54,539 nucleotides of DNA from a virus: positions 1 through 54,539 of the IMG/VR virus record IMGVR_UViG_3300042368_000323. The stretch is one strand, 5' to 3'. The position numbers were made by a program, and so were the translations under genes. Under the pieces are notes generated by a model. It was not told where the DNA came from and searched no databases. It was given only the letters and a program-made list of their open reading frames with translations. Position 1 is the first letter of the stretch. The number at the start of each line of letters is the position of its first letter. Of this stretch, positions 28,855 through 37,420 are shown piece after piece.

Positions 28855-30269
28855 GGGTTCACTACTGTTGCTTGACCCCACCCTGCGGTGGTAGCGCCCG
28901 GGGCCGCACTGGCTTGACCGGAGGTTGAGAAGTATCCTACCACCTGTTCTCGCGTAACGCCAAGAGGGGCGACTTGCGTAGCGACTGCGTCGATCTGCTG
29001 ATCAATCAAACGCTGCCTTGCAGAGCCCTTAAGACTCGAAGGTATAGGATTCTTACTCTGTACATCCGCGATAGCTCTGCGAACTAAGCTATCTTTTTGG
29101 AAGTCTGATCTCCCAGCGGTAGCTTCACCCCTGTTAGCCGCAGCAGTAGCTGCCGCGTTGGCGGTGGTTTGTTTGATCTCCAACTCAGTATACTTCTCGT
29201 TCATAGCAGCGCGAATTTCCGCCGCCTTGAGCTTCGCCCGTTGTTCACCCTCGGTGTCCTTCTCCGCACGTGCCAGACGTGCTTCAGCTTCTGCTCTGGC
29301 GAGTTCCTGACGGAGTTTGACGAGGTTGGCTTGCGCTTCCCTACGCCCCTTCTGCTGACCTGCACGGGCTTTGACCAAACCAGTGGCAGCGCCCATCAGC
29401 GTGTCACCAAGTCGATCTGTACCTCTCATGCCCTCAAGGATTGCAGCCATGAGTTCGGGGTTCTCAAAAGCGTTCTGCTCTTGTTGCGCTTCAAGTTCCC
29501 GCATCTGCTGTTCCGCAGGGTCCATCGACGCTTTCAGCATCGCGTCATAGGCTTGGCGTGCTTCAAGGACTCGGGGGTCTACCGCTGCGGTACCCTCAAC
29601 GCCCTTTGCCAACTGCTCGGACATCCGAAGGTATTCCGCCAGACCACCCCTCTGCGGTGCGGCAGCATCACCAGCACCACCAACACCGGCACCGGTACCA
29701 GCAGTGCGGGCGGCAGGAGGACGAGCAGGGGGGCGAGCCACAGGAGCCGCAGCGGCAGCGGCGGCAGCGGCAAGGCCAGCGGGAGCCGCGAAAGTAGGCG
29801 GACGGTTAGAGTCTCGATAGGCCCGCTCCAATGCCGCTGCTTCCCTTGAAGCTGCACGTTCTTGCGCTCCGGGACGTTCACGAGATTGCGGGACGTTACC
29901 TCCGAAAAACTCTACGATGTAGTCAGCAAGGGGCCTGTCAAACAGCCCTTCCGCCACGAGGTCTTCATCAAGACCTTCAAGGTCAGCTTCCGCCAGACCA
30001 CCCTTATCGAACGCCACCATCCCACCACTGGCCATCCCTGGCACCGGCTGTTGTGCCTGTGCCTGCTGAAGTGCCATCTTCAACTGGTCATAGATGGTAG
30101 GCGACATCTGCTGCGCCTGCGACATCGCCTGCTGACCCTGAGCAGCGCGTTCGAGGTTCGCTGTCTTGACAGCCTCATTCAGCGCAAGCAGTTGTTGGAA
30201 CGGCTGCGGTTGAGACGCCATCGGATTGGGGTTACGGGGGGCGATAGCCCCAAGTCCAGCGTTCATCAT
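28851..30269 (-). CDS. Putative internal/ejection virion protein
   Basis: A 472-residue protein rich in Gln, Ala and charged residues. Near residue 80 is the segment MASGGMVAFDKGGLAEADLE, typical of phage internal virion proteins. The centre (about 300-400) is a long coiled coil (LVKLRQELARAEAEARLARAEKDTEGEQRAKLKAAEIRAAMNEKYTELE). Candidate starts are GTG 30275 (overlaps the preceding stop) and ATG 30269, preferred because GGGAAG precedes it. It is translated just ahead of the giant polyvalent protein. Confidence 0.7.
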   Translation of the reverse strand: MMNAGLGAIAPRNPNPMASQPQPFQQLLALNEAVKTANLERAAQGQQAMSQAQQMSPTIYDQLKMALQQAQAQQPVPGMASGGMVAFDKGGLAEADLEGLDEDLVAEGLFDRPLADYIVEFFGGNVPQSRERPGAQERAASREAAALERAYRDSNRPPTFAAPAGLAAAAAAAAAPVARPPARPPAARTAGTGAGVGGAGDAAAPQRGGLAEYLRMSEQLAKGVEGTAAVDPRVLEARQAYDAMLKASMDPAEQQMRELEAQQEQNAFENPELMAAILEGMRGTDRLGDTLMGAATGLVKARAGQQKGRREAQANLVKLRQELARAEAEARLARAEKDTEGEQRAKLKAAEIRAAMNEKYTELEIKQTTANAAATAAANRGEATAGRSDFQKDSLVRRAIADVQSKNPIPSSLKGSARQRLIDQQIDAVATQVAPLGVTREQVVGYFSTSGQASAAPGATTAGWGQATVVNP

Positions 30270-30271
30270 GG

Positions 30272-31150
30272 TCACTTCCCAGCCCTAGAGAAATAGTCCA
30301 TCAGGTTGTACGCACCGAGCCCGCCTTGGAGCCCTGCGGAAATCGCTGACTGTCCTTGCGTACCGGGCTCGTACATGTTGGCCCGCACGGGGAGCCCTTG
30401 CAACAGTGACGACATAAACGTCGCCGCCCCCCGAGGCGCGGCCACCGACTCCTCGAACTGCTTGAAGCCGAAGTCCAACGGCTCCTGTGCGATCCGGCGC
30501 TGCTCCTTGCCTGCGGCCAATTGATCGGCGAGGGACTTGAGTCCGTACTCGGCACCGAACTGCTGCGACTCTTCCCCGTACTTCTGCGCTTTGAGCCCCA
30601 TTTCGGATTCTGCGAGCCGCTGCTCCATCGCCCGGTCGTAGGCAGACTGCAAGCCCTTGGAGCGAATGTCCCCGATCTGCGTGCCGAGATTCCTCTGGCG
30701 CTCGGCCTCCATGATGGCTTGCCTGCTGCCGCCGTAAGCCCCGGCACGGGCGAGCCGCCCCTGCTCCGCTTGGCGTGCAATGTCCGCTTCGCGTCGAGCT
30801 TCCCGAGCCTCGATGTCAGTCACCGCCGACATGTACGGCGACATGTAGTCCTGCACGGAGCCAACCTGCCCCAGGCCAGTGTTGAACTGCGTCGGACTGT
30901 ACGGGTTGATCGCACCGAGACCCGCGAAGGCTTGAGACTCCAGAGGCGAGTACCCTGCACCGTACTGACCCGTGGTGGGGTCCATCTGCCCAAACGCAAA
31001 GCGCTGACCGGTGAACGGGGTGAACGGCATGTTCGCCGCTTCGAACCCCTTGCCCAACATGCCGTAGACGAACGGCGCGAAGTTGGGACTCAGTGTCGAC
31101 TGGGACGGGTCGATAGCGGGCGGTGGGGTGGTAGTGGTGACGTCAGCCAT
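30272..31150 (-). CDS. Putative internal virion protein
   Basis: A 292-residue protein (MADVTTTTPPP). A central helical region (TDIEAREARREADIARQAEQGRLARAGAYGGSRQAIMEAERQRN) is a charged coiled coil characteristic of phage ejection or internal proteins of podovirus-like phages. ATG 31150 shares a base with the preceding TGA. Linked by overlaps to genes on either side, forming a single translational chain from 33101 to 22597. Confidence 0.7.
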   Translation of the reverse strand: MADVTTTTPPPAIDPSQSTLSPNFAPFVYGMLGKGFEAANMPFTPFTGQRFAFGQMDPTTGQYGAGYSPLESQAFAGLGAINPYSPTQFNTGLGQVGSVQDYMSPYMSAVTDIEAREARREADIARQAEQGRLARAGAYGGSRQAIMEAERQRNLGTQIGDIRSKGLQSAYDRAMEQRLAESEMGLKAQKYGEESQQFGAEYGLKSLADQLAAGKEQRRIAQEPLDFGFKQFEESVAAPRGAATFMSSLLQGLPVRANMYEPGTQGQSAISAGLQGGLGAYNLMDYFSRAGK

Positions 31151-31803
31151 CACGCTCTCCTCTCAAGGGCACTCATCAGCCCGTACATGCGTTTGGGACC
31201 ACCAGCCTCCTGCACTGCACGTCGGGGGACGTAGGCTTCGCCGTTTGACACCCGTGCCGGAGTCTGTCCTTTGGACCCAGTGATTGTCGCTGGGATGCTG
31301 TCGCTTGTGCCAGTCCCCGGACCGCGAATCATGCGTGCCTGAGGCAGCGCCGCCGCCAAACCACGCGGCCCGCCAGCTCCCTTGACGGCTCGTTCGGTCA
31401 GAACGAAGCCACCGTCTTCCATGTTGACGTGCCCTCCTTGGGCGTAAGCGTGCATCAGGCCACCGTCGGCTGCATAGCGCACGAGGTCACTGTACTTGCC
31501 GGGGTTCTTCACCTCAACAAGTTGACGTGGTGCCGTCATGCCGTAGGAGACACCGCCCCCGGTGGGTTTGGTTCCGCGCCGACGGTCTTTCGCACTGGCG
31601 AGTGCTGCCAAGATGCTGAGCAGTCCCTTGGGGGTCGACGCAAAGCCCATTGCACCGCGCAGTAGCCTGCTGAGGTCGAAACCGGAGCCGCCATAGTCAC
31701 GATCTTCGTTGAAACCAAACATCTCGGGTTCAACTCCCCCCACACCGGAGTCATCCATGTAGGGCTCGGTGTAACTGTCACCGTAAAGCAAGTATGGGTC
31801 CAT
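31150..31803 (-). CDS. Putative virion protein with GGG-VxR-AV motifs
   Basis: A 217-residue protein. Segments AQGGHVNMEDGGFVLTERAVKGAGG, TSDSIPATI and RVSNGEAYVPRRAVQEAGG form a pattern common near the C-terminus of phage internal or tail-associated proteins. An Arg/Lys-rich helical stretch lies around residue 70. ATG 31803 overlaps the preceding stop. Function unknown. Confidence 0.65.
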   Translation of the reverse strand: MDPYLLYGDSYTEPYMDDSGVGGVEPEMFGFNEDRDYGGSGFDLSRLLRGAMGFASTPKGLLSILAALASAKDRRRGTKPTGGGVSYGMTAPRQLVEVKNPGKYSDLVRYAADGGLMHAYAQGGHVNMEDGGFVLTERAVKGAGGPRGLAAALPQARMIRGPGTGTSDSIPATITGSKGQTPARVSNGEAYVPRRAVQEAGGPKRMYGLMSALERRA

Positions 31804-33101
31804 CACGCTTCTCCAAAATCATAGGCCAGCAACGGCCCGTAGGGTCCTTGGGCTGTACCGTACAACAAGCGTCGTGTGGTGGCTTCAGGTGTTGTGGCAG
31901 CGGGGGTTGTTGGGGCGGTTGCCGCAGCGGGGGGTTCGTTCCCGCCAGATTCGTACGGGTTGAAATCAGGCGTAGTGTAGGCACGCGTCGGAGTGGTCAC
32001 TCCCGACGTTGCAGGAATGGGCGCTGAAGGAGTCCCGCCGAACAGCCCCATGATGCCTTGTGCACCCCGGTTGATCGCATCAGTGATGGAGCTGACGAAC
32101 CTAGTACCCTGTTTAGGCTGCGGTTGAACCGCGTCAGAGACACTCTTTTGGATGGCAGGACCAAGGTTAGTCTCTTTCGCGACGATAGGTGCGAGCGCAC
32201 CAAGCCCTGCACGGCCAAGAGCACCGGTTGCCAGCCCAGAGGCTGCACGCCCTGCGGCGGACCCAACACGCCCTTCGAGGAAATCACCGAGCGCCGGGCC
32301 ACCACCCGGGATACCGAGCTTGCTCGCCAAAGCATCCAGCCCAACACCCATCAAAGCCTGACCCGGCGTTGTCCGCCCAGAGAGCACATTTGCACCCGAG
32401 CGGATCGCGTTGAACGCCAGTCCCATACCCGGAGGGAGCCCTGCTGTGAACAACGAAGGTCCGTATTCGGTGAGGAAATCGTTGGCACGAAACGAGTTCA
32501 GCAGTTGCTGCGCAGTCTGGTCAGGGTTGTTGGGATTGAGTCCTTCTAAACCGCCATATCCCATACCGACAAGCGCACGTACTGCTTCGCGCTCGTTCAT
32601 CCCACTTCGGCCATAGACTGGTGCATCCAGCCTAGGCCCTGTTGGTTGGGTGGCAGTTGGTTGGGTGGCGGGAGCAGCATACGACGGTCGAGCCCCACCA
32701 AGGAGGCCCGCTTCTTCAAGCATTCCGAATGATGGAGTCTGGCCTGTCGGAAAGTCTTCCATTCCATAGGCATAACTTTCCCTACCTCCAACACGATTAG
32801 CAGAGATACGGTCACTCAGCTCTTTGTAGTATTGTTCGTTTATTATTTCTTGGATAGCCGGGAGAGTTGTGCTCTCCCGTATAAGCATTCCGGGGCTTGT
32901 AGAGAAATCAGTACCGTAGTCACGATCCGCCCCACCCCTACCCGGAGCGGCCCCCGAAAAGTAAGACTCTGTAACTGGGTCAAAATACGAGAACGGATCG
33001 TTTACCGTTGTCGGGTCAGACCCAGTACTCGCGTTGCTCGCAGAAGCCGCGTCTATCCCACTGAACTGCGTACCCGGATCATCTCTATCGGCACCTATCA
33101 T
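31803..33101 (-). CDS. Hypothetical virion protein
   Basis: A 432-residue protein. The first half is Asp/Ser/Gly-rich and disordered-looking, the middle (about 180-330) contains Gly/Ala-rich hydrophobic stretches (AGLPPGMGLAFNAIRSGANVL, SGLATGALGRAGLGALAPIV) that could be membrane-active, and the tail is Pro/Thr-rich. GAGGTAACACC precedes ATG 33101. First member of the ejection-type block. Confidence 0.65.
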   Translation of the reverse strand: MIGADRDDPGTQFSGIDAASASNASTGSDPTTVNDPFSYFDPVTESYFSGAAPGRGGADRDYGTDFSTSPGMLIRESTTLPAIQEIINEQYYKELSDRISANRVGGRESYAYGMEDFPTGQTPSFGMLEEAGLLGGARPSYAAPATQPTATQPTGPRLDAPVYGRSGMNEREAVRALVGMGYGGLEGLNPNNPDQTAQQLLNSFRANDFLTEYGPSLFTAGLPPGMGLAFNAIRSGANVLSGRTTPGQALMGVGLDALASKLGIPGGGPALGDFLEGRVGSAAGRAASGLATGALGRAGLGALAPIVAKETNLGPAIQKSVSDAVQPQPKQGTRFVSSITDAINRGAQGIMGLFGGTPSAPIPATSGVTTPTRAYTTPDFNPYESGGNEPPAAATAPTTPAATTPEATTRRLLYGTAQGPYGPLLAYDFGEA

Positions 33102-33110
33102 GGTGTTACC

Positions 33111-33776
33111 TCACGGAAGAATCGGCCTCGGCTCAGGGAGCGGGGCGATGAAGTTTACAGACATCACTGACGATGCGCCAGCGGGGTATGGTGTGGTGGC
33201 GGGCGGTGCTTCGAGCTGGATCTGGGCGAAGTCCGTGTTCACGGACATCTTCAACTCGATGTACTCACCCGCAGCAAGGTCGATGTTGAAGTTCCACGTT
33301 ATTTCACCGTAGTGTCCGTTGTCTTTGACAGTGTGGATACGTGTGGAATAGCTGATGTTGGTGCCGTTGCGTGCAATCCACACCGATACTGACTTGGCGT
33401 TACCGCTGGAACTCAACAACTGGCCGGTGTACTGGAAGTTGTAAACACCGCTGACGAGTACCTGAACCTGCGTTGTACTGGCCGTGTTTGTTACGGGGTC
33501 CCACAGACGCACCGCGTTGCTCAGATACGTCTGGTCAAACTCGATCGGCTCCGCCGTGTTGTTCGCAGGGAACGGTTGGTCTTGGGTGTTGAAGAACAGC
33601 CCATTGGGGCAGTCGATGAACTGCCCACCGTTGCGGCCCAGCACCTTGTCGAAGACGTTCTGGATCTGGTTGAAGAACAACCGCAGCACATTGTTGTGCG
33701 AGTCCAAGTACTGGCGTGAGTAGTCCGGCGTCGGCAGGGGCAGCGCCGGGTTGGTGGGCTTGCTGAGGAAGCTCAA
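33111..33776 (-). CDS. Putative structural (tail/virion) protein
   Basis: A 221-residue protein. N-terminal NPALPLPTPDYSRQYLDSHNNVLRLFFNQI, then a beta-rich domain (VSGVYNFQYTGQLLSSSGNAKSVSVWIARNGTNI...) resembling a C1q/TNF-like jelly roll found in phage receptor-binding or head-associated proteins. ATG 33776 overlaps the tail-tube-like gene upstream by four bases. Confidence 0.7.
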   Translation of the reverse strand: MSFLSKPTNPALPLPTPDYSRQYLDSHNNVLRLFFNQIQNVFDKVLGRNGGQFIDCPNGLFFNTQDQPFPANNTAEPIEFDQTYLSNAVRLWDPVTNTASTTQVQVLVSGVYNFQYTGQLLSSSGNAKSVSVWIARNGTNISYSTRIHTVKDNGHYGEITWNFNIDLAAGEYIELKMSVNTDFAQIQLEAPPATTPYPAGASSVMSVNFIAPLPEPRPILP

Positions 33777-35767
33777 CTCTTGCGCCCGCTAGGCCGCACG
33801 TCCATGCGCGGCGTACCCAACTGCCACTGCACACCCAGTCCGGTCGAAGCAACGCGCAGCGACATCTGCCTGCCGCGCACGCGGATGTACAGGTTGCCGT
33901 CGTACGGCGTGACTGTTCCCGAGAAGCGCTCGATGCCGTTGTCCGCATCACGCTGCACGGTTGCCTCGTTGGTCAGCGCCACCGACATGTTGGCCGCAGG
34001 GCTGACGTTGTCCACACCCCGCGTGTAACCCGAGCCCGAGTTCTGGAGCGGCAGCAGCGCCATCGTGATGGACTGATTTTCAACCGTCGCCGTCGAACCC
34101 GTGAACGTCACGTCGGGCAGCATCCGGCGCACGAACCCGAAGTTGTGCCCGTCGTCGATGTCGAATTGGGACGAGGTGATGTAGGCCTCGATGGGCGCAG
34201 CCTCTGGTGTAGACGCGTCATCGCACCCTGTCTCGTGGTTGAGCAGGCGGCGGTTGTAGTCCGCAGCGATGGGCAGGTTGGAGAGGACGCTGGCGTCGAG
34301 CCACGCGGTGCGCCCCAAGGAGCCGTAGTACCAGATCCTCTCGGCGTAGTTGAAGACCGCGTAGCGGTCGACCACCGTGTTGGGATTGGCAGGCGTGCCC
34401 GTGCCGTCCGGGCCAGTGATGGAGCAGTAGAACCACCACACCTCGCTGAACTGCTCCACGGTAGAGGCGAAGACCTGAAGGTTCTGGTTCGCGTTGAAGT
34501 CGTCGAAGATGAACTTGCGGATGTCGCAGTTGAGCGTCTGCACCCGCCCGTCAAAGACGTAGAACTTCTCGTCGCCCATCCAGTAGGTGACGCCTGCCGC
34601 CACTGCCCATGCACGGTCGCTGACGATGGTGATGTTGTCCGCGAGGATCTGCGAGCCCCACACGATGGGCGGGCCGAGGTACTGGAGTGAGTACAGCGCG
34701 ATGTCTGTCCAGATGAGGATCTCTTGCCGGGTCTGCGCCACGGCGCGGATATCGGAGCCCCGGGACAGTGTCAAGTCGCCCGCCTGCGTGGTGGCCGACG
34801 GCGTCCAGTTGAGGTAGTCCTCCTGATCCGACCAACGGATCAGCATCGGGTTGAGGTCTGACGGACTTGTCGCGCCGATAGGCGTGGTGCCAAAACACAG
34901 CACGATGCGCGACGCATCGGACACCATGCGGTAGTTGGCTGCGAGCGGCGCGTCTGAAGCGCCGGGGTCGTCCGCGATGTTGGTGCCGCGTGCGGTAAAC
35001 CCTGCCGAAGCGTCCCAGTAGTACACCCCGCCGCCCTTGGGTCCGTAGATCAAATCCTCGCCGAAGTTGTACGCGTTCCACAGGTTGATCTGCGTAGGTA
35101 CGAAAGGCGTCAAGCTGCCGCCCCAGACGCCGCTACCCCAAGTGCCGCCGCCCCAGCCCGTAAGAATACCCGGAGGTGGGTACTGAATCGGCGTGCCGAT
35201 GTTGGGCTGATACTGCGCCGTGACGGAGCCGCCACCGGGAGAGCCCGGTGATTGGTCTGTAGCATTCGCCAGCACGGGCGCCCCCGTGCTCGGATCTCGT
35301 GCGTTGAACCTGTAGCTGTTGGCGTTGACGACCTCGGTTACCTGATACTCCAGCTCAAGCACAGCCTGCGTCATGTTGCCGCCAAGGCCTGTGACGTTGT
35401 CGAACTGAACGTAGTCCCCGACAAGCCGACCGTGACTGGTGTGCGCCACGGTAATGACGGCGGAGCCGTCAACCGCACTGAACGGGTTGGTCAGCGCATA
35501 GGTGTCAATTGGCGTGATGTCGTAGTACGCGCCGTAGTAGACGTAGTACTTAACCTCGGTGCCCAGACCGAGGTAGACATCCCAAGGCCAGAGCGCCCGT
35601 GCAAAACCAAGGAACTGGTCGTTGTTGACCTGCTGCCAGCCGCCAATCTTCTCAGGTTGCCCCGAGCGGAAGCGCACCTTGTCGCACTCGTACCATCCGC
35701 CTTCACCCGTATACCGGGTGGCTTCTCTAAAAATTCCGGGTTTGAGCCGTAAGGCTTTAAGGGGCAT
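33773..35767 (-). CDS. Tail tubular protein B-like/stabilisation protein
   Basis: A 664-residue beta-rich protein. N-terminus LRLKPGIFREATRYTGEGGWYECDKVRFRSGQPEKIGGWQ is the hallmark of phage stabilisation or tubular-B-like proteins that form the lower tail tube of podovirus-like phages (P22 gp10/T7 gp12 class; assignment by pattern). Later it shows KFYVFDGRVQTLNCDIRKFIF, a typical propeller-like strand. ATG 35767 with AAGGAG upstream lies inside the end of the GIY-YIG gene. A remnant copy of this start (MPLK) survives at 36499. Confidence 0.75.
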   Translation of the reverse strand: MPLKALRLKPGIFREATRYTGEGGWYECDKVRFRSGQPEKIGGWQQVNNDQFLGFARALWPWDVYLGLGTEVKYYVYYGAYYDITPIDTYALTNPFSAVDGSAVITVAHTSHGRLVGDYVQFDNVTGLGGNMTQAVLELEYQVTEVVNANSYRFNARDPSTGAPVLANATDQSPGSPGGGSVTAQYQPNIGTPIQYPPPGILTGWGGGTWGSGVWGGSLTPFVPTQINLWNAYNFGEDLIYGPKGGGVYYWDASAGFTARGTNIADDPGASDAPLAANYRMVSDASRIVLCFGTTPIGATSPSDLNPMLIRWSDQEDYLNWTPSATTQAGDLTLSRGSDIRAVAQTRQEILIWTDIALYSLQYLGPPIVWGSQILADNITIVSDRAWAVAAGVTYWMGDEKFYVFDGRVQTLNCDIRKFIFDDFNANQNLQVFASTVEQFSEVWWFYCSITGPDGTGTPANPNTVVDRYAVFNYAERIWYYGSLGRTAWLDASVLSNLPIAADYNRRLLNHETGCDDASTPEAAPIEAYITSSQFDIDDGHNFGFVRRMLPDVTFTGSTATVENQSITMALLPLQNSGSGYTRGVDNVSPAANMSVALTNEATVQRDADNGIERFSGTVTPYDGNLYIRVRGRQMSLRVASTGLGVQWQLGTPRMDVRPSGRKS

Positions 35768-36479
35768 CGCTGGCTCCTTTTTTCTTAGCCCAATAGGCTT
35801 TTTTAGCCTCGCTAAGTTTTTTTCTTGTGTCGTCAGAGACAGTCGCTTTTGCTTCTTTGAGCTTGGCTACGGTCTCCACAGTGTGCTTTTTACCGGTACT
35901 GGCCTGACGTAGCTTATCTTTATGCGCCTCTGTTAGCGGCCCACGCTTACTACCGAGCTGACGGGCTGTAATAGCAAGACCAAACTCTGGCGGGTTCACC
36001 CGTTTTTTCATACCCGCCGCAATTCGTGCTTTCCACTCTTCGCTAAACGGAGCCCGTTTAACGCCTAGCTTTTTTTGGCGTATTTTGTCTTTCGTTTCTT
36101 GAGAAGCTGGAGAACGCTTGTTTGCATTCCATTCACGTATAGCAGCCCTGTGCGCTTCTGAAATAGTTTTATTTTTATGGGTACGGCTTATTTTTTTTCT
36201 GATTTCTTCGGTATATCGGATCGCGCCAGCTACGTTTAGATTGTAGCAAGAGACATTCTGCGCAAACATCGCCCGGATGATTGCGGCTTCAAAAGTACGG
36301 CATACATCGTACGTGTTGACTGTCAAAATTTCACGTGAAAAATCACTAGGACGAGCTTCGTATGCTTTAAGCATATGCCTAGAAGAACACACATAGCCAT
36401 CGTCTGTACGGCCCTTGTGCAGCCCTACATACAACTTGGCTGTTGCGCGGTCTGTCCAGCAGTAAACGAAGCTGTCCAT
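35757..36479 (-). CDS. GIY-YIG homing endonuclease with NUMOD3-like repeats
   Basis: A 240-residue free-standing homing endonuclease. GIY-YIG core: VYCW...LYVGLHKG at the N-terminus, then R and E residues (FSREIL, FEAAIIRA). The rest has repeated Lys-rich segments (ETKDKIRQKKLGVKRAPFSEEWK, LTEAHKDKLRQASTGKKHTVETVAKLKEA) like NUMOD3 DNA-binding motifs. It is clearly more AT-rich than its neighbours, so recently acquired. Sits between holin and tail-tube genes and overlaps the latter by 11 nt. Confidence 0.85.
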   Translation of the reverse strand: MDSFVYCWTDRATAKLYVGLHKGRTDDGYVCSSRHMLKAYEARPSDFSREILTVNTYDVCRTFEAAIIRAMFAQNVSCYNLNVAGAIRYTEEIRKKISRTHKNKTISEAHRAAIREWNANKRSPASQETKDKIRQKKLGVKRAPFSEEWKARIAAGMKKRVNPPEFGLAITARQLGSKRGPLTEAHKDKLRQASTGKKHTVETVAKLKEAKATVSDDTRKKLSEAKKAYWAKKKGASDAP

Positions 36480-36481
36480 AA

Positions 36482-36499
36482 TTAGTTTTTCAGCGGCAT
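36482..36499 (-). pseudogene. Five-codon remnant of the tail-tube gene start
   Basis: ATG CCG CTG AAA AAC TAA reads MPLKN-stop. The intact tail-tube gene starts MPLKA (ATG CCC CTT AAA). The remnant lies at the outer boundary of the GIY-YIG gene, where the original start would have been, so it is probably the left-hand scar of the insertion. Confidence 0.55.
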
Positions 36500-36511
36500 G
36501 GCAGACTCAGC

Positions 36512-36676
36512 TCAGCGACGCTTGTCCCACACCGACCAGCCGATACCCGCAAGGGTAGCCACAGAGCCGACCACGGCGTTGACGGCATCGCCGTCCAGGC
36601 CCCAAGAGACGAAGAAACCGCCGCCGACAGCGGTCAGAATGTGTCGCACAAGCGACGCGACGATGGTTGCGTTCAT
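36512..36676 (-). CDS. Holin (Pam3-gp28-like)
   Basis: A 54-residue membrane protein, MNATIVASLVRHILTAVGGG then VNAVVGSVATLAGIGWSVWDKRR: two hydrophobic helices and a short basic tail, the layout of class II holins and of the Pam3-gp28 family. It would permeabilise the inner membrane to release the endolysin encoded upstream. ATG 36676 overlaps the preceding stop (ATGA). Confidence 0.8.
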   Translation of the reverse strand: MNATIVASLVRHILTAVGGGFFVSWGLDGDAVNAVVGSVATLAGIGWSVWDKRR

Positions 36677-36933
36677 AGAACCTCCGGTTTACGGAACACA
36701 CGCGCTGGCACTCTGGTGAAATCACCGTCCAGCCACGCGATTTGAACAGAGTCTCCCGTCAGAAGCCAGCACCCCGGCACACGCACCGGGCCTTGGAGAA
36801 ACACCGCCCACCGGGCGCTCCCCACGCAAGGACCCGCCTCGGCGTACAACTCAACCCGCGCACCACCCTCACGATACTCGGCCACAGGGGCCGGGGCTGC
36901 GGCAAGCAGCAACGCGACGGCGAGAGCAGTCAT
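36673..36933 (-). CDS. Small secreted protein of the lysis cassette
   Basis: An 86-residue protein with a short signal peptide (MTALAVALLLAAAPAPVA, likely cleavage near 18) and a mature part with two Cys (GPCVGSARW, PGCWLL) that could form a disulfide in the periplasm. Located between endolysin and holin. It has no lipobox Cys and is not a recognisable Rz/Rz1 spanin, although a lysis-related role is plausible from position. Confidence 0.65.
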   Translation of the reverse strand: MTALAVALLLAAAPAPVAEYREGGARVELYAEAGPCVGSARWAVFLQGPVRVPGCWLLTGDSVQIAWLDGDFTRVPARVFRKPEVL

Positions 36934-36940
36934 AGCGGCC

Positions 36941-37417
36941 TCACATGGTCAGGATGTCGCAGCAGCGGCGGGTCCACCCGCGACCGAAATCGTCAAAGGT
37001 GCCGAGGTTGGTCATGAAGCGCAGGCGCTGGGCCACGAGGCGGGCGCGGAGCGCGTCGGGGTTGGCTTGGTTGGCCGCAGACATGGTCTGGGGGCCGATG
37101 ACACCGTCGTCCGTCACGCCAAGGGCCCGCTGTAGCCAGCGCACCGACTGCGCAGGGCCTGAGTTCACCGCAGCGTCGAAGACGGCGTAGCGGACCGCAG
37201 GGGGCAGTTGCTCAGCACGGACAGCGTTCCAGTAGTCCTCACGGTAGATGCGCTTGGCCAGATCAAGCGGCAGCTCGCGCATGTCGCCCCGGTAGCCCAC
37301 CCTGCGTGCCACAGCCTCGGTGATGCCGTAGCGGGTCTTGCCGCCCGGGTCAGCGGCGTGGTTGACGAACCCGCCCTCATGCTTGAGGAGAACGTCGAAT
37401 GCTGCGTCGAAGTTCAT
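36941..37417 (-). CDS. Endolysin, GH108 N-acetylmuramidase
   Basis: A 158-residue lysozyme of glycoside hydrolase family 108. The signature LLKHEGGFVNHAADPGGKTRYGIT carries the catalytic Glu (E14), followed by IYREDYWNAVRAEQLP and a C-terminal peptidoglycan-binding-like part (RALGVTDDGVIGPQTMSAA). Cleaves peptidoglycan glycan strands. No signal peptide, so it depends on the adjacent holin. Length is normal for the family. Confidence 0.92.
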   Translation of the reverse strand: MNFDAAFDVLLKHEGGFVNHAADPGGKTRYGITEAVARRVGYRGDMRELPLDLAKRIYREDYWNAVRAEQLPPAVRYAVFDAAVNSGPAQSVRWLQRALGVTDDGVIGPQTMSAANQANPDALRARLVAQRLRFMTNLGTFDDFGRGWTRRCCDILTM

Positions 37418-37420
37418 GGG

